DNA from: Orthonyx spaldingii
Taxonomy: Eukaryota; Chordata; Aves; Passeriformes; Orthonychidae
Direction of reading: 5' to 3'
Assembly (NCBI GenBank): GCA_013397795.1
Contig: VZTJ01001760.1
Coordinates: 186,001 to 250,000, forward strand
DNA length: 64,000 nucleotides
The notes beneath the pieces are model-generated. The model was given only the letters and a program-made list of their open reading frames with translations. It was not told the DNA's origin and did no database searches. This document shows positions 34,756 to 45,723 of the stretch, in pieces (positions within the stretch are counted from its first letter, which is position 1; each line of letters starts with the position of its first letter). Made by a program: the position numbers and the translations under genes.

Positions 34756-35100
34756 GAGAAAACACTGTAGTTATTCAAGAAGCTCATAAGGGTCTCTTTT
34801 TTAACTAGGCCTCAAGGTGTCCACAAGAATGATCTGCAAGCTGTTCATCAGGAGTCCATCCAGGCGTCCAGAAGAAAAGTCTACAATCTGTCCATCAGTG
34901 GTTCCATCCAAGTGTCTAAAACAAAGGTCCTCAAGAAATCCATCAAGGACATCTGGAGAAAACACTGGGAGAAAACACTCTAATTATTCAAGCAGCTCAT
35001 AAAACGTTTTTTTAAGTAGGTCTCCAGGTGTCTGGAAAATAAGATCCACAAGGTGTCTGTGAGGAGTGCATCCAGGTGTCCAAAGGAAACAATCTCAAAG
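34756..35100 (+). repeat. Degenerate minisatellite, unit about 47 bp
   Basis: Units begin with GTCC or GTCT at about 34819, 34869, 34914, 35030 and 35078. They carry a later part like CTGTCCATCAGTGGTTCC or GTGAGGAGTGCATCCAGGT. On a larger scale, GAGAAAACACTGTAG at 34756 and GAGAAAACACTCTAA at 34969 start two longer copies about 213 bases apart. Both hold TTATTCAAG and AGCTCATAA. Unit identity is only moderate, so the array is old. Frames through it show no coding pattern. Confidence 0.75.
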
Positions 35101-35730
35101 ACTAGTGGATTTCCACGTATCTGGATTCCACGCCACTGTTACCTACTGCAGCAGACTTTGAGCCAGTGAAACAAAACAAACATTTCCCATCTGACAACGG
35201 ATGCTTTTCCTCTTGGCTTCAAAACGCACTCAACCGCAATTAGCGAGACCCGACGAGTTTTTGATAAGCTTAAGCCAGGACATGTTCTGTAAAGAAAGCA
35301 GCTCTGCTAAAAGGGTTGCTGCTCCTCAGGGTCCTTTGCTGTTGCTTTTGGAGTGTAACAGCCACTTACATTAACATTAATGGGGACTCGGTATATGTAG
35401 GAGCTGTGAAAAAAGCCTGCATCAGAGTTGGGCCTGTTGCAGTAATGGGCTGTGAGGCCTGGTTTATGTGCTCTGTACTTTAAGGTTTCATTCTCCCAAA
35501 TTGGAGTAGGAAACCCAAATAGCTTAGACTAGCTTCTGTTGGCTTCAGCATGAGTGGGGTTTGCATTGGGACTGTAATTATGGGGTTATGTGAGGCTTGT
35601 GGCCAGCAAGGCCTTACCTGTACACACTTGGACTGCACATGGTTAGGCCCCATTTGTGGCCTTCCCATTCTACCGCTTATCTCTTGCTGACCTGGGACCT
35701 GATGCACAGTCTCTTTTCAAAGCCATAAAT
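35101..35730. other. Unique DNA, no feature seen
   Basis: No repeat family or coding signal is recognised. Confidence 0.4.
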
Positions 35731-35835
35731 GGAATCCTAGAATGGTTTGGATTGGAAAGAATCTTAAAGCTCATCTCATTCCAAACCCCTGTGCCATGGG
35801 CAGGGTCACCCTCCACTGGATCACACTGGTCACGG
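35731..35835 (-). mobile_element. CR1 LINE 3' fragment, type A
   Basis: GGAATCCTAGAATGGTTTGG, AATCTTAAAGCTCATCTCAT and GTGCCATGGGCAGGGTCACC mark the 3' end. The match fades after CCACTGGATCACACTGG. Confidence 0.92.
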
Positions 35836-36650
35836 TCCCTGAGCAAGACATAGCAACGTCTTCACAAGAACTTGTGACATTAAATCTGCTCATGCTATGT
35901 TGCTGTGCTTGAAAACAGCAAATGCAGCTGAAAGTCTGAAATTTAAGGCCAGGAGTTTAATATAATTAAGAAGTGAAGATACAATGTTAGTGAAGAAAGG
36001 TGGGAAAAAAGGAAGGGGAAGTTACTGCAGAGCTGTATAGCCCCTGTGTTCCATCTCAAGGTTTAACAAGGTGTTCATTCTTCCTTGAGCCATGGGTTTG
36101 GCTGTGCCAGGACATCACGGGTGGACAGGCACAGTCCCACGGGCCAGCTAGCCCAGGCAGGCAGGGGATAGCCCATTAGTAGGCTGGTGACTGTCTGCTG
36201 TGCCTGAATAACCCCAAGGCACAGGGGTAAAACCTGAAACTGAGGTTATTAATGAACTATCACAGCAGAGAGTGTGCAAGAACACCTCCTTGACTCCAAA
36301 CCTGGCAGCAACCAACTTCCCAGGAACAGGTACTTTATCAGCAAACAGCAGCAGCAATGACCAGAACAAATTCTACCCCAAAGACATTCTCATCTTGTAA
36401 GAAATGAAGAAGATGATACCCCAAAACGATGCAGAGCATGGACACACAAGGTACCAGAGAAATGGGAACAGGTTACCCACAGTTACCTTAAAGAACCAAC
36501 TCAAACTCCAGGAGAAACTGCTAAAATGCTATGCTATTGTTGTAACTCTTGTTTTTCTTGTAGAAATATTGGTAGAGGTTATTTATATATCATATGATAT
36601 TATTTTACATATTCTATTATTATTTTTACATATTATTAATATTTGGATGG
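35836..36650. other. Unique DNA, no feature seen
   Basis: AT-rich at 36550-36640 (TATATCATATGATATTATTT). No repeat family is recognised. Confidence 0.4.
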
Positions 36651-36855
36651 GAGGACATAGCCTCAAGCTGTGCTAGGGGAGGTTCAGGCTGGACTTCAGG
36701 AGGAATTTCTTCACAGAAAATATGATTTTCCAGCAGGGAGGGGCTGCCCAGGGCGGTGGTGGAGTCCCCACCCCTGGAGGTGTTCAAGGAATGACTTGAT
36801 ATGCCGCTGCACATGGCAGTCAGTACTCTGGGCTGGGTGACAAGGTGGGGATTGG
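36651..36855 (+). mobile_element. CR1 LINE fragment lacking its 3' end
   Basis: It covers the ORF2 end (ATAGCCTCAAGCTGTGCTAG, then TTCAGGAGGAATTTCTTCAC) and the start of the 3' UTR (GGGCGGTGGTGGAGTCCCC, GGTGTTCAAGGAATGACTTG and TGGGTGACAAGGTGGGGATT). The expected GGACTCGATGATC and octamer tail are missing. CR1 copies normally lose the 5' end, so this one was shortened later. Confidence 0.9.
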
Positions 36856-37705
36856 CATATAAAAGTTGTACTGCCAAAACAGCTGCAAGGTAATAGGAAT
36901 CACAGCAGTGATGTTGCTGTTGGGGCAGCTCACCTTAATGAAGCAAATGGAGAGATGTGAAAGACTCTGAATATGGGGATTAGAGGAGGAAATTATTCAT
37001 TGCAACCTCTACAGGAATCTCCCTCAAATATAGATTAAACAGGTTGACCCTGGGGGAATAGGACCATGCCAGCAACTCATGGAGGCACAAGTGCAAGATC
37101 AGTCACGAAGAGCAAGGTATGATGGTCCCCAAGCAGAACCCAGACTTGTTGCTCTAGCCTTCCCATCCAGACTCAAGTCTCCTTCCAAACTCTGGTAAAA
37201 CCCCAGTAATCACTTCATTCTCCACCCTCTCTTGCCAGGATTGGAGCAGAGATGTTGTTTTAGCGTGGCACAGCACCATGCTTTGATCTCCAGTTTTCCG
37301 GTGATAGGCAGAAGCAAGATCTCTTCCTCCATTGCATCCACCCCCCTTCCAAGATCAGTGATGAGGACAATCCTGAACATTTAACATTATGCTAATTCCT
37401 TCCTCACTTGGAACCTGGCCAGTTCATTTTCATGCTACACTGCTCATTTCTAGCTTCTAAAGTAGTTTTAAAGTTGTATTAAATAAAGAATGGATGTAAA
37501 AATCAAATTAATTACTGGACACTCCATGCTACTTAATTTTAAAGCTCCCATTCCACCAGTATTTCTTGTAATCACAACAAGCTGTGGAGTGCCAGGATGG
37601 CTGTATTGCTTTTAAATATGTTGATTAGAGAAAAAATATGAAATGGAGATAAGTGTTGGAGCATTGATTTGCAATATTGTTTGGAGCTCTTATTTTCACT
37701 TTGTA
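36856..37705. other. Unique DNA, no feature seen
   Basis: No repeat family or coding signal is recognised. Confidence 0.4.
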
Positions 37706-37930
37706 GTTTGCACCTGAGGGAGCTTGGAAAGGGGCTCAGCCTGAAGGAAAGGAGGCTCAGGGGGGACCTTCTGGCTCTGCACAACTCCCTGACAGGAGGG
37801 GGCAGCCGGGGGAGGATCGGGCTCTGCTCCCAGGGAACAGGGGCAGGAGGAGAGGAAACGGCCTCAAGCTGTGCCAGCGGAGGGTCAGAATGGACATCAG
37901 GAACAATTCCTTCAAGGAAAAGGCTTTCCA
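37706..37930 (+). pseudogene. CR1 ORF2 C-terminal remnant
   Basis: One frame reads LRELGKGLSLKERRLRGDLL, matching the usual RLRELGLFSLEKRRLRGDLI of CR1 ORF2. A second frame continues with GNGLKLCQRR and VRMDIRNNSF, the usual GLKLCQGRFRLDIRKNFF region. The change of frame shows an indel between the two. The polymerase core is absent and no product is expected. Confidence 0.85.
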
Positions 37931-38110
37931 GCCCTGGCACAGCTGCCCAGGGCAGTGTTGGACTCCTCATCCCTGGAGGGGTTTAAAAGCCACGTGGATG
38001 TGGCACCTGGGGACATGGGTCAGTGGTGGCCTGGGCAGTGCTGGGGGAATGGTTGGACTTGACAGAATTAGAGGACTTTTCTGACCTTAATAATTCAGTG
38101 ATTCTGTGAT
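37706..38110 (+). mobile_element. CR1 LINE ORF2 end plus 3' UTR, type B
   Basis: A well preserved copy starts in ORF2 (GAGGGAGCTTGGAAAGGGG). It runs through GGCCTCAAGCTGTGCCAGCG, GTGGATGTGGCACCTGGGGA and GGCAGTGCTGGGGGAATGG to the tail AATTCAGTGATTCTGTGAT. It is GC-rich compared with its surroundings. Confidence 0.96.
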
Positions 38111-39180
38111 ATGGTTGTTAGGAGAAAAAACAAAATTATCTTGCATGACAAGTCCCAGGATTCAAAACACACTTTATGTAAAACTGAGGATTTCTCTGAT
38201 TGCTGAATTGAGATGAATTGTAACACTCAAGCTCCTTCAGACAGACAGGTGCTCTGACCTATTTTTTCAAGAACTTGTGGTGTTTTAAAATTATATTTTA
38301 TTTTCTATGTTGCATGTTTAATAATTACAAAATTCTAGTACTGTGTTTTTAAAGATAGGCAGACAGTCAGAATTTGCCAGAATTTGGGTTTGTTTCACTA
38401 TATAAGTAACTTTCAAGGATGAGTGCATATTTTTGTTGGGTGAAGTGCCATAGATAATGTTACTTGCCAAGTCATAGCCTTTTTTGTTTCCATTTAGCTC
38501 TGTTCTATAGCTAAATCTGGACATCAATAGTGAGAGCCTCCCTTCTACTCCTATAGAACATCTAGTTTTTTGCATTTTCTGTTTGAACTACTTTAATTCT
38601 TGTGCTTCTATATGTGAATTTAATTTTTTTTTTCTATTTTAATATTGCTGTGTTTGTGTTGAGGATCTTTCTGCAGACCCTGCTGCCCACAGAGGTACAG
38701 TCACAGAAGGATTTGTCCTTCTGCAAATGGTATTTTTCTCTTCCATGGGCTTTTCACACTTCGCTGGGGTGTGTAGGGACTGACCCTGCACCTATACTCT
38801 CCTATAAATAAAAGCAGTGTGGTAGTCTCAAAACATTCTTTCTTACAAACACTAAGCGTGGGGAGGATGGTTCAGTATTTCAAAGGAACCTGAAAGCAGA
38901 ACATTCAATCAGGGCCTTTTAAACTAATGCAAGTTTATTTTTATCATTATGCTGGTATTTTGTTAAAATGTATTATTTAATTTATTTTCCTTACAAGAAG
39001 GAAGTATCTAGAATTCAGATTCTGATGGTTAAAAAGGATGAAGCAATGGCACAGAAGGGGTTACACCTGCACAGCTATTCTTCATGGTGCAACTTCTTCC
39101 AGGACCCACACAAAAACTTATTAAGCAGCTGCCTGTCACCTCTCCTTAATAAATAAGAATCTCTTTTCAGCCTCTTTGTC
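38111..39180. other. Unique AT-rich DNA, no feature seen
   Basis: No repeat family or coding signal is recognised. Confidence 0.4.
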
Positions 39181-39189
39181 TCCTTCACC

Positions 39190-39620
39190 TCTGGGGCCGG
39201 CGTCCTGTAAACACACTGCCAATTAAACCTCATGTCTAGCAAGGCCACAACTAATGAAAAGCAATAGAGAATTCACTGCCTCTTAATGAGGAAAACATTG
39301 CTTTTTACAGGGAACAATTTATTGGGCCAATTCCCCCCGTCCATCACCCTGGGGAACTGCTGCCTTTTTTACCCCCTGTTTGTTACTTTGTCAAGCGCGT
39401 GTAAAATTGCACGCTGAACACAGAGGTGAAGGCTCTGACTCAATTTATGGTGTGACATCTCTGATCTTGCTCCCTGGATCAGTAAGCGATCCTGGCAATG
39501 ATATGCATGGAAATTAATTACTGTGCCCGCCAGCGATACAGCAGGCCCCTGCCGTTGATAATAGATCAGTTTGCAGGAGTTTGTTAGAGGGAAGGCCGTG
39601 TCTGCTGCTGTTTGCTGTCA
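39190..39620. promoter_or_regulatory. Candidate conserved non-coding element
   Basis: Unique block with GCCAATTAAACCTCATG near 39219, CATGGAAATTAATTACTG near 39506 and TTGATAATAGATCAG near 39554. At 39397-39414, GCGTG and CACGC form an inverted pair eight bases apart; GCGTG is the core bound by AHR-type factors. CpG is more frequent than in flanking DNA. Function is inferred. Confidence 0.3.
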
Positions 39621-40047
39621 CAGGCAGACAATGTCAGCTAAGTGCACACCACCACAACATCACCACCATGCACGGCCGTGGGACAGCAGAGAGGGCACAA
39701 GGGGCTGCCTGAGCACCCCTGGAAAAGGCAAACCAGAAAAAAAAAAGAGAGGAATACAGTGATTTTGGACTTCATGTTTTTCTAAGACAGAAGAGGCGAT
39801 GTTATGTAAGAGTACCACAATGTTTGAGCAAGGGGAAACTTCTATCAAGCCTAGACTGTTAAAGTGGTGTATATTTAAATGAAAAAAAAAAAAGATGGAT
39901 GGAGAGGCCAAATTGAAAATAAATAATATTGGGAATAAACTCTGGATAAAAACCTACAGGCTGTATCACCCATGGTTATAATATGTGTTAGATTTGTTAG
40001 CTTTACAGCCCTTTTTCCTTGGATTTTCAGTTTAAAATGCATTCATT
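39621..40047. other. Unique DNA, no firm feature
   Basis: A-rich runs lie at 39736 and 39882. The sequence at about 39930-39970 weakly resembles the dispersed repeat of 9651 and 11791. Confidence 0.35.
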
Positions 40048-40112
40048 GAATCATAGAATCATAGCATGGTTTGGGTTGGGAAATACCTTAAAAATCACCT
40101 GGGTCCAACCTA
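40048..40112 (-). mobile_element. CR1 LINE 3' tail, type A
   Basis: Only the end remains: GAATCATAGAATCATAGCAT, GGTTTGGGTTGGGAAATACC and ACCTGGGTCCAACC. Confidence 0.93.
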
Positions 40113-42525
40113 ATATCTTGGCTGAGGTATTTTGTCTCCTCCTTCTGCTCAGACTATTTTTTTTTTTGCAGGTGGATGCAGCAGGTTTTACTTGGCTTAG
40201 CTCACTCGTGGCTCAGGACTTGAAGGGACACTCAGTGCATCTGGGGGATGGCCAAAATATGTCATCCTGCTGAGCTGTTTTGGGGAAAATGAGAGAATTG
40301 TCCCAGAGTAGTGGTAGGAAATTCCTCCTCACTGAGCTGTTGGGCAGTGTGGTCCATGAACATCCTTGAATCCCTTCCCAGGTCACTCCTTCACAGAAGG
40401 AGTGGTAAAACCAACTGAGATGAAAGGAAGGGTGGTGGGTAGGGGCAGGCACAAACCCCCAGTCCTATCCCATAACACCTCCACCTTCCCTGCCACTGCC
40501 ATCTTCCTCATCTCATTATTTTGGCTGTGGAAAAGGAGTATCAGTCACTTCCATGTCCTTCTGGGAGGACCACTTGGACACACACTGGGGTTAGAAGGAC
40601 ACAAGATAAGCAAACTCTACAAGAACTGTCATTGGGTGCCTTCGTAAAATCTTCCTGGCAAGGTGTATTTGTTTGCTATTTGACTTTTTTTATCATGTTA
40701 TTTCTTAACACTTTGGTGTATCTAGTAAGAGATCTCCTTTTCTGCTTGGTCCTTGGACGGATTGTATACTCATGGAATTCATTTAAAATTTCCTTTATTT
40801 CTCACCACTTACTTCATGGTTTTGTACACTTTTAGTCCAAAAGGGCTTCATGTTGTTTTTGGGACTAGACAAGTAAGACATAATGCCCAGCTAAAACCCC
40901 AGCACTGTGGTACCAAGGCAAACAGGGATGATGACACACTTGGTCCAAACACAGCAGAACTCGCCACAGAAGTAATTATCCCGAAAGAATGGAGGACTGC
41001 AGCTCCAGTCAGTGACTTTGGGGTCCCTATTCTCAACCCAGTCACAACACTTGCGGTTTTTTATAAGAAATATTTCCTGTTAGTGGCACCAATTTTCAGT
41101 TCACCCTCATTGAAACAGCCATACCAGCCTCCAGTGGCAAGAAAAACACTTTAAAATATGTTTGTAAAAAAGTGGGAAACGAAAACAAATGGGTAGGAAC
41201 ACACATCTTGAAAAAAGGGGGCAGATGGGGAGGAAACAGGGATACCCATTAGCTGGTTTCAATGCCTTGAGCAATGGCAGTGCTTGTTGATACCACATCC
41301 CCACAGCTCTCACGCTATCACCCTCTACCCACTGCCACTTTGCTTTCGGTAGTGGAATATTTCAGAAAATAGCAGGTGATTTAAAGAATAAATCATACAT
41401 TTGGACCTACCTGAGCATCTTCTCTGGCTCAGTTTGCATACACATCGAAGAGAAAAGTTTGTGTCTTCCTATTTACCCCCTGATAGTGAAATCTAGAAAC
41501 TGCCTGAAATGTGTAAGAAGCCCAAGATTATTTCAAAGCTCTAGGAAAAAAAAAAAAAAAGGAGGAGGGAGAACTGTGAAAGATCATTTCTTTCCTAATG
41601 TGACTGTTAGATTTGGCTGGTTTAGCAATTAAACTTTTCCTTTATTTGTTACCCCTACAGACCCCTGGTTAGAATAGGATCCTGAAGTTGAGTCCGCCAG
41701 AGCATTGGGCTTACATGATTCAATTAACCTTTAAGGTAGCTCTGGAAGTTGGTACTCTAGGAGATCCTTTTGTTAATTGGCAGCCTGACACAGACAATTA
41801 AGTTTGATCAGATGAAGAGGGCATCAGGGACATCATTAGCATACTGTACTGAAGACTACGTGGTGTGTAAAAGTTGTTTAATTTCTGCCAAGGAAGAAAG
41901 CAGGGGGCTGGGGGAGCCCTCCTTGCACATACAGCATTTTGCTTATTAAATATTTCATTTCCCTTGCCATAAGCTGCAAATGTTCCCATTTTTTACCCCT
42001 CCTTTTTGGTTTCTTCCCACTGCAGTGAAATCCACTGAGTGATCATTCCTCTTTTATTAAAACTTGTACATTTCACTTGAAGTATTGCATTAAAAAACAA
42101 GAAAACACCCCAAGCAGCCAAAACAGCAACAAAATCAACAGACTTGCTTCAGAGATGGTCACAAAGCCCATGGTGGATGAGCAGAGTGTGGTTAAAGTGG
42201 TTAAAGCTGGAACTGTGCTGGGTGAGATCTCCAGATGTCCTTTGGTCAGGGAGCAACAGAAAAACATACCTGTGGCTCTCACATGCAGCAAGTGTTATAG
42301 CAAAGGTGTCTGTACATCTCTGGGATGCAGGGGGGTTGCTGGGATGAGGATGTCACATTCCTCATGGCCTTGCATGTCTTTGCAGGGGCAGGAGGTGCTG
42401 GAGGAGGTGAACCCACCACTGATGGGTTGTGAGCTTGGGTTAGCGATTGAGAGACGTGGTTTGTTTGCATTTCTCTTGCCTGGTATTAACAACAGTCTCA
42501 CAGTTGAGCCTGTATTAGAAATGCC
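40113..42525. other. Unique DNA, 2.4 kb, no firm feature
   Basis: A 133-codon plus-strand frame (40753-41154) has no recognisable domain. Poly-A lies at 41545-41561. The frame reported through 42077-42658 crosses a sequence gap and is not evidence of a gene. Confidence 0.4.
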
Positions 42526-42572
42526 TTTTTTTTTTTTNNNNNNNNNNNNNNNNNNNNNNNNNNTTTTTTTTT
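42526..42572. other. Sequence gap inside a poly-T tract
   Basis: Twenty-six N (42538-42563) are flanked by T runs on both sides. The true length of the tract is unknown. Confidence 0.98.
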
Positions 42573-42753
42573 CCCCAGGCACCTCTGTAGAGCAGAATAG
42601 AGGTGAGACAAGTTTTGGCCAAGTGCATGGTTTAGTCACCAACAACATCCTGCTGTAAATAGATGTAAAACCTCTTGCTCACACCTGCTGCTGTGCAGTC
42701 TCTTTTTCTCCCTCTCCTTTCTCCAGCCCTTTTTGTGTGAGCAAGAGAGAAGA

Positions 42754-43083
42754 CATAGAAACACGGAGGGGTTTGGGTTGGAACTTATATTAAACACCAT
42801 CCCACTCCAACCCCTGTCATGGCCAGGGACACCTTCCACTATCCCAGGTTGCTCCAAGCCCTGTCAAACCAGGCTTTGGACACTTCCAGGGATGGGGCAG
42901 CCCAAGCGTCTGTGAGCACCCTGTGCCAGGGCCTCACCACCCTTAATGGTAAGAATGTCTTCCTAACATCTGATCTAAATCTCTTCTCTTTCAGTTTTAG
43001 ACCGTTCCCCCTTGTCCTGTCAATACCTGCCTGTATAAAAGTTGCTCATCCTCTTTTTTCATAAGTACCCTCTAAGCATCTGG
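42754..43083 (-). mobile_element. CR1 LINE ORF2 end plus 3' UTR, type A
   Basis: This is a long copy: GTTTGGGTTGGAACTTATAT, ATGGCCAGGGACACCTTCC, CACTATCCCAGGTTGCTCC, CACTTCCAGGGATGGGGCAG, GCCAGGGCCTCACCACCC and, in the antisense ORF2, CCCCCTTGTCCTGTC. It is truncated at the 5' end near 43083. Confidence 0.95.
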
Positions 43084-43159
43084 AAAGGAAACACGGCACA
43101 TAAAACCAGTAGGCAGGCACATGATATCAGGATTGTCCATCCTCGTATCACATAGGCAG

Positions 43160-43422
43160 GCTCTTTGCTTTCTCATTAGCCTTACACAGTTGCTTCAGCA
43201 ATTATGATATATATTGCATAATTCTTATAGCATTAGCCTTGCTACATAAGTCATTAATGTGCTAAGTTAGTGATAGCAGAAAATGTAGACTCTTGTGCTG
43301 TGTGATGCTAATAATATCTATGAGATTTTAGTCCTAATCCAGGGAGACGTTTTCAGCCCTCTACTGCCATAGCATTGCGTAATGGAAAATTAATGGCAAG
43401 TTGCAAATGCAGAATGAGTACC
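43160..43422. promoter_or_regulatory. Candidate conserved non-coding element
   Basis: Unique AT-rich block with an inverted pair, AATTATG (43200-43206) and CATAATT (43217-43223). It also has AGTCATTAATGTGC, GATGCTAATAATATC and GGAAAATTAATGGC, and ends at a poly-T run (43423-43437). The texture is enhancer-like, and conservation is not shown. Confidence 0.3.
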
Positions 43423-43437
43423 TTTTTTTTTTTTTTG

Positions 43438-44270
43438 CTGGCTCACCGTGCCCCTTGTAAGGCTGTTGCACAAGAACAAAAGAGCTGAAGATTAATCCAG
43501 ACCGCTATCCAACAGTGACCAACAGTCGGTGCCTTGGGGAGGATGTAGAAACAGGGTGAACACACAGAAGACTCCTCCCGAGGATGCTCTGCCAGCCTTC
43601 AAAACACTTTGGCTCCTAGTCCTCACTTTCCACAGGTCCAGCCCCCAGCAGGGTTCCCTAGAGCACATTACTCGGAATAGTACTTTTGTATTTTTATATA
43701 TTGTTCTATTTTATTAATATATTATAGGTCTTGATGTATTTTTCTTCTGTAACTTTTTGGAGCTCTTTTGAACTCACATAACTATTTCAATACTTCAGCT
43801 GGTAAATAACAGAAACAGGTGGTGAGTATCCAAAACTCTCCCATGTCAACTTCTAGGTGATTTTAAGCTGATGGTAAGAGTTAAGAAATGAGAATGCTGG
43901 GTTTTTAAGGTGTTTTTACAAGTCTGTGCCAATAAACCCTAGCATTTTTCAGCACTTACTGAAAGACTCAAGGCACTTGGTGGGAGACTCAGGGCAGCAC
44001 TGGGCTTGGAGTGACTGAGTCACCCTCTGCAGGTTTCTCTCTGTCAGGGAGGAATGGAGATGGGATGGTCACTCTCCAAAGCAAACAGTCTCCTGTAAGC
44101 ACTTCCTTTCAGGTGGGAGGAATCCAGGCAAATCTGTTTCCTGCATGGGGGTCGAGTGAGTCATGTGCACATGGCCTAAGTCTACCTATTCCCCCTTGGC
44201 AGTCAGGGATTCCCATTTACTCCATGCTGTTTTCCACCCCCTTTTTATATGGGGAACTCCCCTCAAAAAC
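43438..44270. other. Unique DNA, no feature seen
   Basis: No repeat family or coding signal is recognised. Confidence 0.4.
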
Positions 44271-44325
44271 AGTCATAGAATTATTTCGGTTGGAAAAGAT
44301 CCCTAAAATCATCGGGTCTGATTTT
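44271..44325 (-). mobile_element. CR1 LINE 3' tail, old type
   Basis: AGTCATAGAATTATTTCGG, TTGGAAAAGATCCC and AAAATCATCGGGTC follow the older CR1 tail pattern (TTTAGGTTGGAAAAGACC). The body is lost within some 55 bases. Confidence 0.85.
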
Positions 44326-45639
44326 TAGGTGACCAAACAATGCTGAGAAACAGCTTTTACCAACCACTGGTGGTGAAAATTTTGTGGTGCAAGAGTAACT
44401 GACTGCATCTTCTAACAGAAGCAGCAGGGAGAGGCAAGGAAATGGACAGGAATGGCAGCAAGTCATGAGTTTTTACCAATTGGCATGAACCTTCAGCTCA
44501 ATAAATCAGTGGGAGGGTTATGTCAGGACATGAAAAGGTGAAAAAAACATTTCTATGAAGAACTGGGAATTGTGCCAAATTCCTCTCCAGAACTTAGCTG
44601 TGGAGCAGGACTTCACTGCATCCTGCTTGTGACATGGGCACGCCTGCTGCAAACTCAGAGACAAATAGATGATTCCTGTTCCGTCTCGCAGATTAGGGGC
44701 ATAAGAAAAGGGCAAAATGGTGATGGAAAATAAAAAGTGCATTGAAGGCAAATGACTGCACTTGTGGCCTGTGCTGAGGCTTTGGCTGTCACTTGTGCAA
44801 GCCTGTGAGCAGGTGTGCCCCTTGCACCAGGACTGAGGTTGGCCTCGTTCTACAGAACTGCAGAACAGGATGTTTTTGAACCATAGAGGAGTAATACTTG
44901 AGATGTATTGGCTGTACAGTTTCATTAAGATGACATAACATCTTGGATAGATTATAATTTTATAATACTTTTGCATGCCACTGCTATTACTACTATGTTG
45001 TTTTATGACGATGTTAATATACAGATGTTGCTTTAATCTGTTTTTTAATTTACTTTGTATATCCCCTACGTACATTTTGTCGTAAGGTAGTTTATTTTGT
45101 AGCAGCTCATTTATTTTAAAAGTTGGAGGGTTTTTTTATATCACTGCTAGCATGCTAATGACATTCATACATGTGTTCCCTTTAATCTCTCCCCTAGTTG
45201 CCTGGTACAGAGCACAGACATTATAATTTCTCTGTTTTTTCTAAGTGCTGAAAACTGTTTTATTAGAGGTTCTACTTTGAGGTTTAATTTTTAGTTTTGA
45301 GGTTTATTAAGTACTGTATTTTGGTGTGGTAAACCTTGTGTTTTCACTGATACTTTCATCACAGGGTAAGTGTTGTCACTGTGGAGGTGTTTGGTCATGT
45401 TGCCCTCCATCTACCCTTCACTTGATGCTCCCTAGAAAACTGTGGAATGGAGGATTTTTTTAGGAGGTCATGTGTCCCCTCAATTTAGGGGTAAGGCAAA
45501 GGCAAAAAATTTAGGCTAACCTCTAGTAGTCACTGCTAGTTAGGACCTGGATTTTTAAAAAATCACGTTCTTGTAACAAGCCTAACCTCAGCCCAAGGTT
45601 TAGGATGTTCCTGTGCTTGGATATAGATGCCGCATCTAG
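44326..45639. other. Unique DNA, no feature seen
   Basis: A 185-codon minus-strand frame (44518-45075) spans mixed sequence. It shows no domain, and its composition (rich in Ser, Cys, His and Lys) does not look coding. Confidence 0.4.
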
Positions 45640-45723
45640 ACTGAAGAGGAATTTCTCCCAGTTGGGGTCAGGTTGAGCAGGATCTTCAAGGTTCCTTCCG
45701 ATCTAAATCTATGTATGATTCCA
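45640..45723 (+). mobile_element. Probable old CR1 tail
   Basis: AGGATCTTCAAGGTTCCTTC and CGATCTAAATCTATG, with ATGATTCCAT, resemble a CR1 3' end. The match is short and diverged, so the call is tentative. Confidence 0.5.

Noticed and set aside
40753..41154. 133-codon plus-strand open frame
   Set aside because: No domain or coding bias recognised, and overlapping frames are present on both strands.
42077..42658. 193-codon frame across the N gap
   Set aside because: The frame depends on an unknown number of bases in the gap and has no recognisable domain.
44518..45075. 185-codon minus-strand open frame
   Set aside because: Long but without a domain; AT-rich at one end and of mixed composition at the other.
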